From Cerrena zonata (taxonomy: Eukaryota > Basidiomycota > Agaricomycetes > Polyporales > Cerrenaceae): a stretch of 64,000 nt of DNA. Shown here in pieces: positions 50,305 to 60,767 of the stretch. The stretch lies in contig JASBNA010000055.1 in the NCBI GenBank assembly GCA_038087015.1, positions 186,001-250,000 on the forward strand, written 5' to 3'. A model generated the notes under the pieces. The model saw only the letters and a program-made list of their open reading frames with translations. It was not told where the DNA came from and did not search any database. How positions within the stretch are numbered: position 1 is the first letter of the stretch; each line of letters begins with the position of its first letter. The position numbers and the translations under genes were made by a program.

Positions 50305-51512
50305 GATGCTTGATCGACTAGGGATGTATTAGACTGAAAGTATTCCACTTTAAGACAATAACATTTGCTGATCCTTTCAATGAAGAGAAAAAGTCTAGAG
50401 AAAAAGGATTAGCAGCAATAAACTGAATATATATTGTGGATAATTAATAAGGTTGTGGAACAGTTAATTGGTGGCTGATTTTTTCTTTTTTTTTTTTTTT
50501 TTTTTTTTTTTTGTTTTTATGTTTTTTAATTCGTTCATAGCAAAAGAGCAATTCAACGTATCTCAGACACAAACAAACAAAGGTTTAACAAAGTCAAACA
50601 AGGTAAACAAGGTCAGAAAACAGTCACACAATTCTTGAGCAGGGTGAATCACTGTCGGTGCAGTCTCCGGGCGAGCGAGCTGGCCAATGGCGTTGCTCCC
50701 AGGGGTCTGAGACAATGGCCGGTGGTGGTGGTGGCAGCGAGGGGCTAGAACCGATGGCGAATTAGGGTAAATGTGCGGTTACGTAAGGCTGTCTGGCCAC
50801 CCGCAGACACTTTGACGGTGTGTCCTTCTGCGTTGTGTCGTTGTGTCGTTCTGCGTTCTGTCGTTGTGTCGTTCTGCGTTGTGTCGTTCTGCGTTCTGTC
50901 GTTGTGTCGTTCTGCGTTGTGTCGTTGTGTCGTTCTGCGTTGTGTCGTTCTGCGTTCTGCCGTTTAGTTTGAGTTCTGGCATGGATGGAGTTACAGTTAC
51001 TACGATGAGGTGATGTCTGAATTTTGGTACTTTTTGAAGATCACCTTGTTTTACTTATTTTTTTTTTTATTTCTGAGCTTGTTTTACTTATTTTTTACCT
51101 TTTATTTCTGTCTTACTTATTGGCCAGGATTATTTTTAACCTTTTCTGGCGGTGTCTTACTTGACCAGTTATTTTTTGGCCAGTATTGCTTTTATGTTCA
51201 TATTTTCATTGTTTCACTTTTAATGTTGATTGTTTGCCAGTTATTTTTTCCCTTGTTTTCGTTTATATTTTTTATTTATCGATTATGTAAGTGATTCTAT
51301 TTGTTGTTGTCTCAGATTGCTCTTCCGGGGGTTGCTTGCTTGAGCCCCACGACTTCCGAGGGCAGGGGGCGCGCGCGCCGACTTGTGGTGAGTGTCAAAG
51401 GGGGTCGTGTCGTTTGGTCGAAGAACTCCTGGCGGTGAAGGTTGTATTTTGCAACCAGGGGACGACATTTGTGGTTAGATGGTTTAATAGGTGGCCGACA
51501 TTTGTAGATGGT
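50305..51512. other. Long intergenic region with poly(T), GC-rich island and minisatellite
   Basis: This 1.2-kb region lies between the 5' end of the Medusa gene and the 3' end of RMD1. In order it holds a run of 27 T (50486-50512), a GC-rich stretch (about 50640-50820), a minisatellite (50826-50962), a T-rich stretch with repeated TTTTACTTATTTTTT and CCAGTTATTTTTT phrases (about 51040-51290), and a second GC-rich stretch (about 51320-51465) with possible hairpins such as GGTTG/CAACC at 51440-51456. No protein gene is convincing. It may contain a long 5' leader or a structured RNA, but I could not match any known RNA. Confidence 0.5.
50826..50962. repeat. GC-rich minisatellite built from 7- and 8-bp modules
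   Basis: The 137-bp tract is made of two modules: A, TTCTGCG (7 bp), and B, TTGTGTCG or TTCTGTCG (8 bp). They are arranged as AB, B, AB, B, AB, AB, B, AB, B, AB, AB. The last copy ends CTGCCG. The module order, with no other sequence inside, indicates growth by slippage or unequal exchange. Short ORFs on both strands here are products of the repeat. Confidence 0.9.
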
Positions 51513-51525
51513 TTAATAGGTGAGT
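51464..51525. repeat. Imperfect tandem duplication across the RMD1 stop codon
   Basis: GACATTTGTGGTTAGATGGT followed by TTAATAGGTG is repeated after two or three bases as GACATTTGTAGATGGTTTAA followed by TAGGTG. The second copy contains the RMD1 stop codon and last codons (minus strand), so a second copy of the stop region follows the gene. Confidence 0.8.
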
Positions 51526-52838
51526 ATGTCGACGATGATGTTGATAAGACTCACCAAGACCTCGATGCCCACCAACACAACCACAATGAACTCCAAACTC
51601 TCTTCGTGCGAGTGGCCCAACTGCTCTTTCAACATCTGCAACAAGTCGCTGATCACCTCTAGTCGCTGGTTCAAGAGCTCAACCCGCTGGTTGATCTCCA
51701 AGTATCCCCTGGTTGCTTGGTAGATGGGCTCCAAGTGCGGCTCGGCCCACATGAGTTCCGGGGAGTCCAACACCGACCCATGGAGATTGATGTTGATTCG
51801 CAAGATAAAGAGCTCTCCAATCGATTTCATAATCTCGTCCCGCGTCATCTCGACTTTCCCGGTCATGGCTATTTGCTGCGGGATGTCCTGGGTGTCTTCG
51901 ATGGTGTTATCGACCAATTCTTCAAATAAGGAGATCTTGACCGATTGCGCCAATGCATGGCTGATCGATAATTTCAACATATAGTTCGAATCATCTCGCA
52001 AAGTAATGAAATCGTTATAGATTCGCGGCTGGTACAGCTGGGTGATATAGTAATTGAACTCTTCGATTTGTATATCTTCATTCAGTAACTTTTCACTTTC
52101 GAACTTGTCTAGACTGTCTAGGAAAAATTGCTCTTCCTTTAAGGAATACCCCCACATGATTATCACCCCGTACTCAAATATAAATATATCGTTTTGCTTG
52201 CCAATATCAATCTCTCCTCCTTCATCCGCTAATCGAATTAACTTCCGTTCACTATTCTCTTCTTCCACCTCTTCCTCGTTTCTCCAGTCCTTATACCGGA
52301 ACGGCGTATATAAACATTCGTCAAATAACTTCGGACTCGTATTATGTATTCTTTTCCTCTCCTTTAGCCATCTTAATAACTCCTTCATCTTATACGACCC
52401 ACACGTACAGTATGCACTTACCCTGGGTAGTAAATCTCGATGCAGCTTACTCAATATCTCGGCATCTTTCCGCGCCGGCTTGTCGGTGATTCGCTTCACT
52501 TGCGAGTAAACCCCCAGTCGTTTACTTCTTCTCTTCCTCACTTCCTCCTCCTCTTCCTCCTCTTCGTCGTCGTCCTCTTCCTCGTCCTCAATCCCAATTG
52601 GATCCTCCGGTAGCAACTTCAATTTACTCGTGGTACGACTCGTCCGCTGCAATCCTATCTGCGGAGATTGTGATATCTTGGAACTGGCCCGATTGGCTTG
52701 ATTCACCACCGGCTCTTTGCTCTTGGTCTCAGGGAGCTTTATGGGATTCTCAGGGGTCTCCCCCTGGTACCCTAGCCGCTTCTTCCTCCCACTGCTTCCT
52801 GTCGCCAACAACGGCGTCCTGTCCGATTGATCTGACAT
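51513..52838 (-). CDS. RMD1: Rmd1-like DUF155 protein
   Basis: This 441-residue protein belongs to the DUF155/RMND1 family. The N-terminus is disordered with RTSRTTSKLKLLPEDP, a phrase typical of Rmd1-type proteins, and an acidic run. The DUF155 region contains RVSAYCTCGSYKMKELLRWL, DIFIFEYGVIIMWGYSLKEE, RDDSNYMLKLSISHALAQSV, and near the end a single membrane span (LEFIVVVLVGIEVLVSLINI). Rmd1 is named for a need in meiotic nuclear division in S. cerevisiae; RMD8 is the related alternative. Its molecular role is not known. The frame is intact. Confidence 0.65.
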   Translation of the reverse strand: MSDQSDRTPLLATGSSGRKKRLGYQGETPENPIKLPETKSKEPVVNQANRASSKISQSPQIGLQRTSRTTSKLKLLPEDPIGIEDEEEDDDEEEEEEEEVRKRRSKRLGVYSQVKRITDKPARKDAEILSKLHRDLLPRVSAYCTCGSYKMKELLRWLKERKRIHNTSPKLFDECLYTPFRYKDWRNEEEVEEENSERKLIRLADEGGEIDIGKQNDIFIFEYGVIIMWGYSLKEEQFFLDSLDKFESEKLLNEDIQIEEFNYYITQLYQPRIYNDFITLRDDSNYMLKLSISHALAQSVKISLFEELVDNTIEDTQDIPQQIAMTGKVEMTRDEIMKSIGELFILRININLHGSVLDSPELMWAEPHLEPIYQATRGYLEINQRVELLNQRLEVISDLLQMLKEQLGHSHEESLEFIVVVLVGIEVLVSLINIIVDILTY

Positions 52839-52937
52839 CTGTCTCTGTTGGATTGTCTAGTTGGTCAATTAAAAGAGTTATATTCTTTTATCTATTCGAT
52901 ATTTTGGATAGTGTACTTTTTTTTTTGTAGTGCACTT

Positions 52938-52975
52938 AAATTTTTTGTAGTGCGCCAGACTATTTTGATGAGATG
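52938..52975 (+). promoter_or_regulatory. RRPE- and PAC-like elements of the UTP20 promoter
   Basis: AAATTTTTT at 52938-52946 fits the core of the RRPE element, and GATGAGATG at 52967-52975 fits the PAC element; they stand about 100 and 70 bp before the ATG. The pair is the hallmark of ribosome-biogenesis promoters in yeasts, and the gene downstream is a rRNA-processing factor. GTAGTGC also occurs twice at a 20-bp interval (52927 and 52947). Confidence 0.55.
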
Positions 52976-53043
52976 CCCCGATGCCCTGTTAAAAAAATTA
53001 CTTCTCTATTCCATCACCATCAACCTTGATCTACATCTTTATC

Positions 53044-56000
53044 ATGTCGATGTCTCTGAAGCATAGCAAGGTCAAGAAGACCCAGTCCACGAGAAGACAC
53101 GCGTTTGCGTCTTTCCGTGAACGAGTCGACTCAATGAAAATTGAGCCCAGTCTTAACTTGACCAAAAGAGTCCATGATTTTGTCGAAGTATCCCATTTCC
53201 TTACTACTTTAAACCATTGGAAAGAAGTTAATGTTAGTGGTGATTTCACCGATTTCTTAGACGAAATCGAATCCTTGGTCCAGACTTTGCCTCAGCTCTT
53301 ATACTACCAAAATAAAGTATTTCAATCCTTGGTGAAACATATACAAATTAATGATGCAAATTCAATTCAACCTTTATTAGAATTATTATCCCAGTTCATT
53401 CATGACTTGGGCCCGGATTTTTTACCCCATTATGAAGAATATTTGAAACTAGTCACCGATTTAGCTTGTTCGGTTAACCCAAATGATTTACAAAATAATA
53501 AAAACTCCTCAAATATCTTGGAATGGTGCTTTAACTGTTTGGCATTCTCTTTCAAATACTTATCGAGAAGTTTGGTTAATGATTTGATCCCAACTTTTGA
53601 AAACCTTTTACCAACATTATCATTGACCAAAAAAACTTACATCTCAAGATTCTCAGCGGAAGCTTTATCTTTCTTGATAAGAAAATCTAAATCCGATTCA
53701 TTAGATTCAATAATAACTTATTCTTTCAATAATCAAATCGATCTCATCATTAATAATCAAAGCTATCGTGAATCCTTGGTCACTTTATACGCAGAATCAA
53801 TGATGAGTACTTCGGGTAATTTCCATTCAAAATCGTCTCTCATTCTATCTAAATTAGTTGATCATTCATTATTGTTAAATGATTCAAAGGATTCATTATC
53901 AAAGGGCTCAATCATTTCAATCATTTGTGATATCATCTTAAACTTATTCAATCACGGTAATCCTGACGCTTGTGATAAATTCTATAACTTAATCATAAAT
54001 TATCTTAATGAGCTTCTTGATAAAGATTTAAACTTACAATTATTACTTTCAGTCTCTCAAATCTTATCAACTCTTTCATTTGCTGAGTCGGGTAAAAAAA
54101 TTAAATCATGGAATCCAATCATTTCCCTATTGATTAAACTAATCAATAAAACCCAAAATTCATCCCATGAAAGTAATTCAAGCTTGTTGAATTCCTTGGT
54201 TTATAATTTCATCATCTTATTCCGTAATGGTAATAATCAAGAAATTACAAGATTTCATAAAACTTTATTCGATTCAATTATTTCTTTGAATAATGCTAGT
54301 CATTTCCTCGTCTTTGCTGATTCAAACTTATCCATATCCGAATCAAAATTATTAAGCTTTGGTATTGCAAATTACATTCAAAACTTCATTAATAAATTGT
54401 CTTCCAAAAATTTCCAGTCATTCGACAATTTGAAAAAATTGGCATTTTTTTTAAATAGATTATCTGCAAAAGAGTCAACCTTACTTAATTCCATTATAAT
54501 CCCTCATGAGGTCCAAGATGTTATAATATCCGAGTTGAAATCATTTTCAAAAATTGCCAGTCATGATGACCTCCTAGAAATTTATTGGAGAATTCTGGTT
54601 TTGAAATATAATACTAAATTCGTCAATTTACCAACTCAATATTTCATTAAATTGATCAAACAATTATTCAATGAATCATTTGAATTGGATTCTAAACTTT
54701 CTCATGATTTAATCGGTATCATCATTGATTTACTAACAATGTCATTATCAATAAATCCAAATCCAAAACTTTCAAATGAAATCTTCGATATTGTTTTACT
54801 CAGTAATAATTTCTCCCGTTTCAAAGAATCTCCAATACTAATGAATTCATTGAAAAACTTTATATCTACTTCTCACGCTTCCTTAGGTGATAAATTAAGT
54901 TTAATTGCAAATGCTACCATTATCTCCGTTTCCGATAACCTTTCTTCTCCTAACCCTAAAGCTCGTTTAAACTCAATTGCATTAATGATAAAATTAACTA
55001 GTATCGTTCATGGTTCTGATGAAGTTTCTCCTATTTTACAGCAAATTCAAATTATAGAACAAATTCCTTTGACTATTTCCAATTCAAGAGATTTGGAACT
55101 AAGAATTAGAAATTTAGCTAATACTTTCAAAAGTTTAGACTCTCCTCTGGAAATTGAAAAAAAATCAATCTCAAATTACATGATTGGTCTTTTAACCAAT
55201 AAGTTTAAACCTTGTTGGGATGGGGTCTATAAATCACTTCCATTCATTTCAGAGTCATGTTCTCAATACCTTTGGAGTTTATTTTCATATCTTCTCAAGT
55301 TTGACTTCAATTCTCAAGATTCAACCTATTGTGATTTAACTTCAGTCTTTGATGATAATGATGAAGGCTCATTAGCAGATTGGCAACCTAATAATTATAG
55401 AATTCACGATAACTTCAAACATATAAATGAAGAATTTCTTTCAAAATATCAAAATGCTACCGTCTCGATTATGGATTTCACTCATGAATTAAGAGGCGAT
55501 TCCCTTTACGAATACATGTTACGTTCAAGAGTTATCCAATCATTGTCTGTGGTTCCATCAGTTGCAGAATCCAGATCTGATGAATTGGTTCCTTTGGTGT
55601 TGAAGAATAATGACGAAAATGATAATGACGAAAACTCAAACTCCCCACATTGGTCGGTAAAAGATCGTACTTCATTAATTTCTGTCTTTAGTAAGTTCAA
55701 GAACTTGAATAAGATCCATGATAAAGATGCTTTCAAGGCTCACATCATGGACATGCTTAGTCATAGACAAAGTCAAATGCAAGAAGTTGCTTTAGGATGT
55801 GCTTATGAATTGGAAAATTCCGGGTGTCAATAAGTATAAAGATAATTTAAAAAATTTGTTAGATGACACCATATTCAGAGATGAAGTTACAAAGTTGGTT
55901 GTTAAGGGGTCCGACTCAACCATTGAAGATCAAGATTATCCAACAGTTGTCCCAGTTATATTAAGACTTTTATTCGGTAGAGCTCAGGGTGCATCAAAAA

Positions 56001-59000
56001 CAACTAGTAAGATTGGTAAAAAATTTGCCGTTTTTTCAGTTCTACCAAATTTCCCTGATCAATATATTAAGGAATTCTTAGAAATTGGATCAAGTAGAAC
56101 TAGTTTCGAGGCCTACTTCAGTGGAGATTTGGACTTAGACTCTGTTGATTCTTTCGAAATAAGAAGAATCTTAGGTTATGTCCATCTTTTGGAAGAAGCT
56201 TACGGTTCCTTAGGGTTATAAATATAAAGAGGTTTTGGAAGCAACGATTCAGCCTTTGCTTTTTTCATTAATCGTGGCCCAAGACAAGATTGATAAATTA
56301 AAGGGTGATGAAGATATTATATTTGTCAAGAGTATTCGTTCTATAAGACAGAATGGTCTGAAGTGCTTTGAAACCTTATTCAAATTATTAGGGACCAAAA
56401 TTTGAATGGGATCAATATGTTGAGTTGATTTATAACTCAATCATCAAAGCAAGGTTAGAAAAGTTTTCTGATGAAAATATCCAACAACCATCTTCTGTAT
56501 TGAAAATAATACTTGGTTGGATAGAATCGGATAACGTTAATGAATTCTTATACATAGATGATTTCGCTCCAGTTAAAGCTGTGGTTTCTTTGTTATTCAA
56601 TCAGCATTTGAAAGAATCAGTACTTTCGGTGGTCTTAGAATTTTGTATCAAGGCATTAACAAGAAATAAAATTGATGATGATAGATACTTTACACTTGCT
56701 GCCATCTTGGTTGATTCATTGCTTCAAAATCTACCAAGTGTTATTGAAAAAACAACTGATCGTGATACTAATTCGAAAGCTATTCATATTCTTCTTTTGA
56801 TTATTGAAGGTAATTACATCGATGAAGATTCTACAAGATCATCCTTATTGAGATCTTTAACTTCAGCGTTAGATAAACCTCAAAGTCAAGTTATTTCAAA
56901 AGATAAAACTAACATTCTTCTTTCCTTATCTGCTTTGATCAATGAATTTGACTGTTCATTCGATGAATTGTCAGGTCTCTATAAAAGTGTATCAAAGGCT
57001 TTCAGAGTTTATAGTGACCGCTCAATCCGTCAAACATTAGTCACTGTGGTTCAAAGTATTGGTAACAAATTTGTTGATTATCAAGTTGTGGGTGAATTAC
57101 TTGATGATTTGAATGCAAATTCTCCAAAGCGTATTGAAGAACCAGATTTCGAAAGACGTTTAAGCGCATTTAAAACTATCAATGAAGATTTCTACAAGAC
57201 TTTCTCCACTGACCAATGGTTCCCTATAATTAATTGTGCTTTATTTTTCATCAATGACGAGCTTGAATTGGCCATAAGAACAAATGCAGCATTTACTTTG
57301 AAACGTTTTGTTGATTGTTTTTCAGAAAAAGAATCTATTGAAGCAGCAAGTAAATTCATACATTCTTTCAAAGACACAGTTTTGCCCCATTTACGTATCG
57401 GTATTAGACATCACAACCAAGATGTCCAATCTGAGTACATTGGATTGCTTTCCCATATTGTTGAACATAACAAATATTTGCCGGAGTTTGAAAATATGAA
57501 GGTATTATTCGGTGAGGATGATGAATCAAATTTCTTTGAAAACATCACACACATCCAATTGTTTTCCCGTCAAAAGGCAATTAGGGATTTGGCAGGATTG
57601 AGGAATGAATTATCTGGTAGTAACATTTCACACTATTTATTGCCGATTGTCGAAAGTTATGCTGTTGCTAAGGAGAAAAGTTTAGAAATATTTCTAATGA
57701 AGCTGTTGTCACTATTGGCTTATTGTGTACTTGTGTTACATGGACTCAATACAAAGCCTTGTACAGAAGATATCTTGCAGCATTAAAAAGCTCCAAACCC
57801 GAAGAACTAAAAGTCAGAGTAAATATCATTGTTTCGGTGTCAAAATCCTTATTAGATTCAACTAATTCCAGAAAAGAAGGTAAGAATGACGATATTTTGA
57901 AAGATTTTCCAACAAATCAATTAGAAGTTGATACATATATCACTAAAGAGTTATTCCCATCTATATTGAAAGTTTTGAATGTGCGTGATGATCAGACCAT
58001 TGTTGCTCGTGCTCCATTGGCAGAGGCTTTGACTTGTCTTATCATGTGTATTACAGAAGACCTAATAGAAACTGAATTACCTGGTACTTTGACTAGTACT
58101 TGTCAGGTCATGCGTTCTCGTTCTGAAGAGTTAAGAGATGCTGTTAGAAAGAGTTTAAGTAAAATAGTGACAATCCTTGGTGCTAAATACTTCAAATTTA
58201 TTCTACAAGAATTAAAAACAGCTTTATCAAGAGGTTCCCAAATTCATGTTTTGAGTTTCACTGTTCATCATATGTTGGTACTGATATCACCAATTTTAGA
58301 ACACGGTGACTTAAATGATTCAACTGGGCTTCTTGTTGATATAATCATGGAGGATACCTTTGGTGCTGCTGGTCAAGAAAAAGATGCTGAAGGTTATACC
58401 AGTAAAATGAAAGAAGTTAAGCATAAAAAGAGTTTTGATTCTGCGGAGATCTTAGCTTCTAATATAAGTTTAGAGAACTTCAGTTTCCTCGTTCATCCTT
58501 TGAAACTTCTTTTGAGTGAAAACGTTTCTTATAAGACTGAAAATAAACTAGATGAATTATTGAAAAGATATGCATTGGGATTAAACCATAACTCTTCTTC
58601 GAGTACTAAAGAAATATTGGTTGTTTGCTTTGAACTTTACAAGCAATCTGCAAAAGAATCTGAAGATAGACCATTCAAAGGCAAGAAAATTAGTGAATCC
58701 GAGGAACACTTTTTGGTTCAACTTAATGCTAGACCATTAAAAATGCAAACCAAGAATAATCAATATATCTCTACTTTACAAAAGTTCTCTTTGGAATTAT
58801 TGAGGGTTTCTATCACAAGAAATGATGCTTTACTTACAATTTCGAACCTTGAAGGATTCATACCAATTCTTCAAGAAAGTTTGAATTCTGACAATGAAGG
58901 TGTTTGTATAAGCTCATTGAAAGTCTTAAATATCGTTGTTAGGCTTTCCTTCTCCGAAGATATTGATGAAATTTTCAAGGCTTGTGCTGCTAAGTCTTTG

Positions 59001-60674
59001 GATATCGTGAAGGATAGTCCCTCCACAAATTCAGAAATTTGTCAAAGCAGTTTGAAATTTTTATCCACAATCATCAGACATAAGCCAAATGTTGAATTAA
59101 GTGATGCTGCAATAAGTTATGTATTGGAACGAGTACTTCCTGACTTAGAAGAACCAAATAAACAAGGTCTTGCGTTTAACTTTTTAAAGGCTGTTGTTTC
59201 TCAGCATATTATGATACCTGAAGTATACGATGTTATGGATAAAGTTGCCAAAATTATGGTGGTCAATCATTCTAAAGAAATTAGGGACATGTCTAGAAGT
59301 GTCTATTTCCAGTTTTTAATGGAATACGATCAAGGAAGAGGTAGATTGGAAAAACAATTCAAATTCCTTGTCAATAATTTAGGGTATGTAACTCAAGCTG
59401 GTAGACAAAGTGTTATGGAGTTGATACATTCAGTCGTTTTAAAATCTGGAACAGAATTCCTCAAAAAATTGGCATCTAGTTTCTTCGTTGCTCTAGCAAA
59501 TATTGTTGTCAGTGATGATGTTGCTAAGTGTCGTGAATTGGCCTCTACCTTAATTTCAAATATCTTTAAAAAATTGGGTACCTCCAATTCAAGTAATATT
59601 GAAGCTTACGTAAATGCATGGCTCACCCAATCCTCAAATGATTTATTGAAAAGATGTGGTTTGAACATCTATAAGATCTATATTGGTGAATTCGGCGTTG
59701 GATCAAACAAACGCCTTGATGATGTTGCAAAAGAGACCATTGAAATTACTTTGAAGAAATCTAGAAATGCAAATGAGGATTCTTCTGATACATTGTGGGA
59801 AGATGTTTATATAAATTTGAGTGCATTCAATTCGATTTGTTCCAAGTTAAGAGAGGAGGTTTTCAAGGAAAAGTATGGTGATATCTGGGTAAGTGTAATC
59901 GAAGTTTTGTTATACCCTCATTCATGGGTCAGATTGATATCTTGTCGTTTAGTTGGGCTTCTCTTGTCTAACTTGGATAATTTAGAATTCGAAATAAGCG
60001 ATTATCAAATTCAGACCATAGCTTACAGACTTTTGCACCAATTGGGAGCACCTTCAGTTTCAAAAGAATTAGGAACTCAGATTGTGAAAAACTTGGTTCT
60101 TATTGTGATGAGATGGGAATCAAACAAGACATTATTTATTCACAACCAAGACAAAGTAGCTGATACAGATGAAGAACAAACCAGATACAAATATGCTTCT
60201 GAATATATGGTTTCCCGTGTATGTGCTATTATGAGACAAGAAAGAAACTTCAAAGATGCATATATCTCTAAAGTTTCTGCAATTCAATTTTCAGCAATGT
60301 TAGTCCAAATTATGGACGAAAATAAGATAGCAGAAGCTGCTGAGAAAATTTTGCTTGGTTTATATAACTTTACTGAATTAGACCCAAGTAGAAGTGATGA
60401 AGATGCTAAATTAGTTGAATTAACTACTGAATGTATGCAAATCATTGAAAATAAAATGGGTGTGTCTGACTACACCGCCATTTATTCGAAAGTTAAACTG
60501 CTTGTTAACTCTAGAAGACAAGAGAGAAAAACAAAAAGAGCACAAATGGCTCTTAATGCTCCTGATGTTGCAGCCAAAAAGAAGATGAAGAAACATGAAA
60601 GATTTAGAGAAAAAAGAAAGCATGTTAAGGACGAGAATGGTTACTACCGTGCTAAGAAGAAGAGAACAATTTAG
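53044..60674 (+). CDS. UTP20: U3 snoRNP component Utp20 (four frameshifts)
   Basis: Utp20 is a giant HEAT-repeat protein of the small-subunit processome for 18S rRNA maturation (2493 residues in S. cerevisiae). ATG 53044 opens MSMSLKHSKVKKTQSTRRHA and FASFRERV. Four readings must be joined. The breaks are near 55787 (one extra G; LDVLMNWKIPGVNKYKDNLK follows), near 56213 (one extra G in GGG; YKYKEVLEATIQPLLF), near 56398 (one extra A in AAAA; FEWDQYVELIYNS) and near 57690 (one base missing; NEAVVTIGLLCTCVTWTQYK). Correction gives exactly 2542 codons plus stop. The Lys/Arg-rich end (KKMKKHERFREKRKH) is nuclear/nucleolar in type. UTP20 is essential in S. cerevisiae, so real inactivation is unlikely. 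Confidence 0.92.
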
Positions 60675-60767
60675 TCATCTTTTGTATATAGATCAAAAGT
60701 GTATTTTTAATATTACATGTGTATATTATAATTTGATATTTTTACAAAGAACGTTTCAAAGGCAAAC

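Noticed and set aside
50780..50830. SRP RNA start (AGGCTGTCTGGCC resembles the yeast scR1 5' end)
   Set aside because: The UGUNR motif and downstream Alu-domain sequence are missing and a minisatellite follows at once.
50773..50982. ORFs of 64-67 codons on both strands over the minisatellite
   Set aside because: They consist almost entirely of translated repeat units.
5139..60674. Programmed ribosomal frameshifting as a general system
   Set aside because: Shifts are of both signs, at unrelated sequences, mostly homopolymers, and some cancel within one gene; no shared slippery site or stop context is visible.
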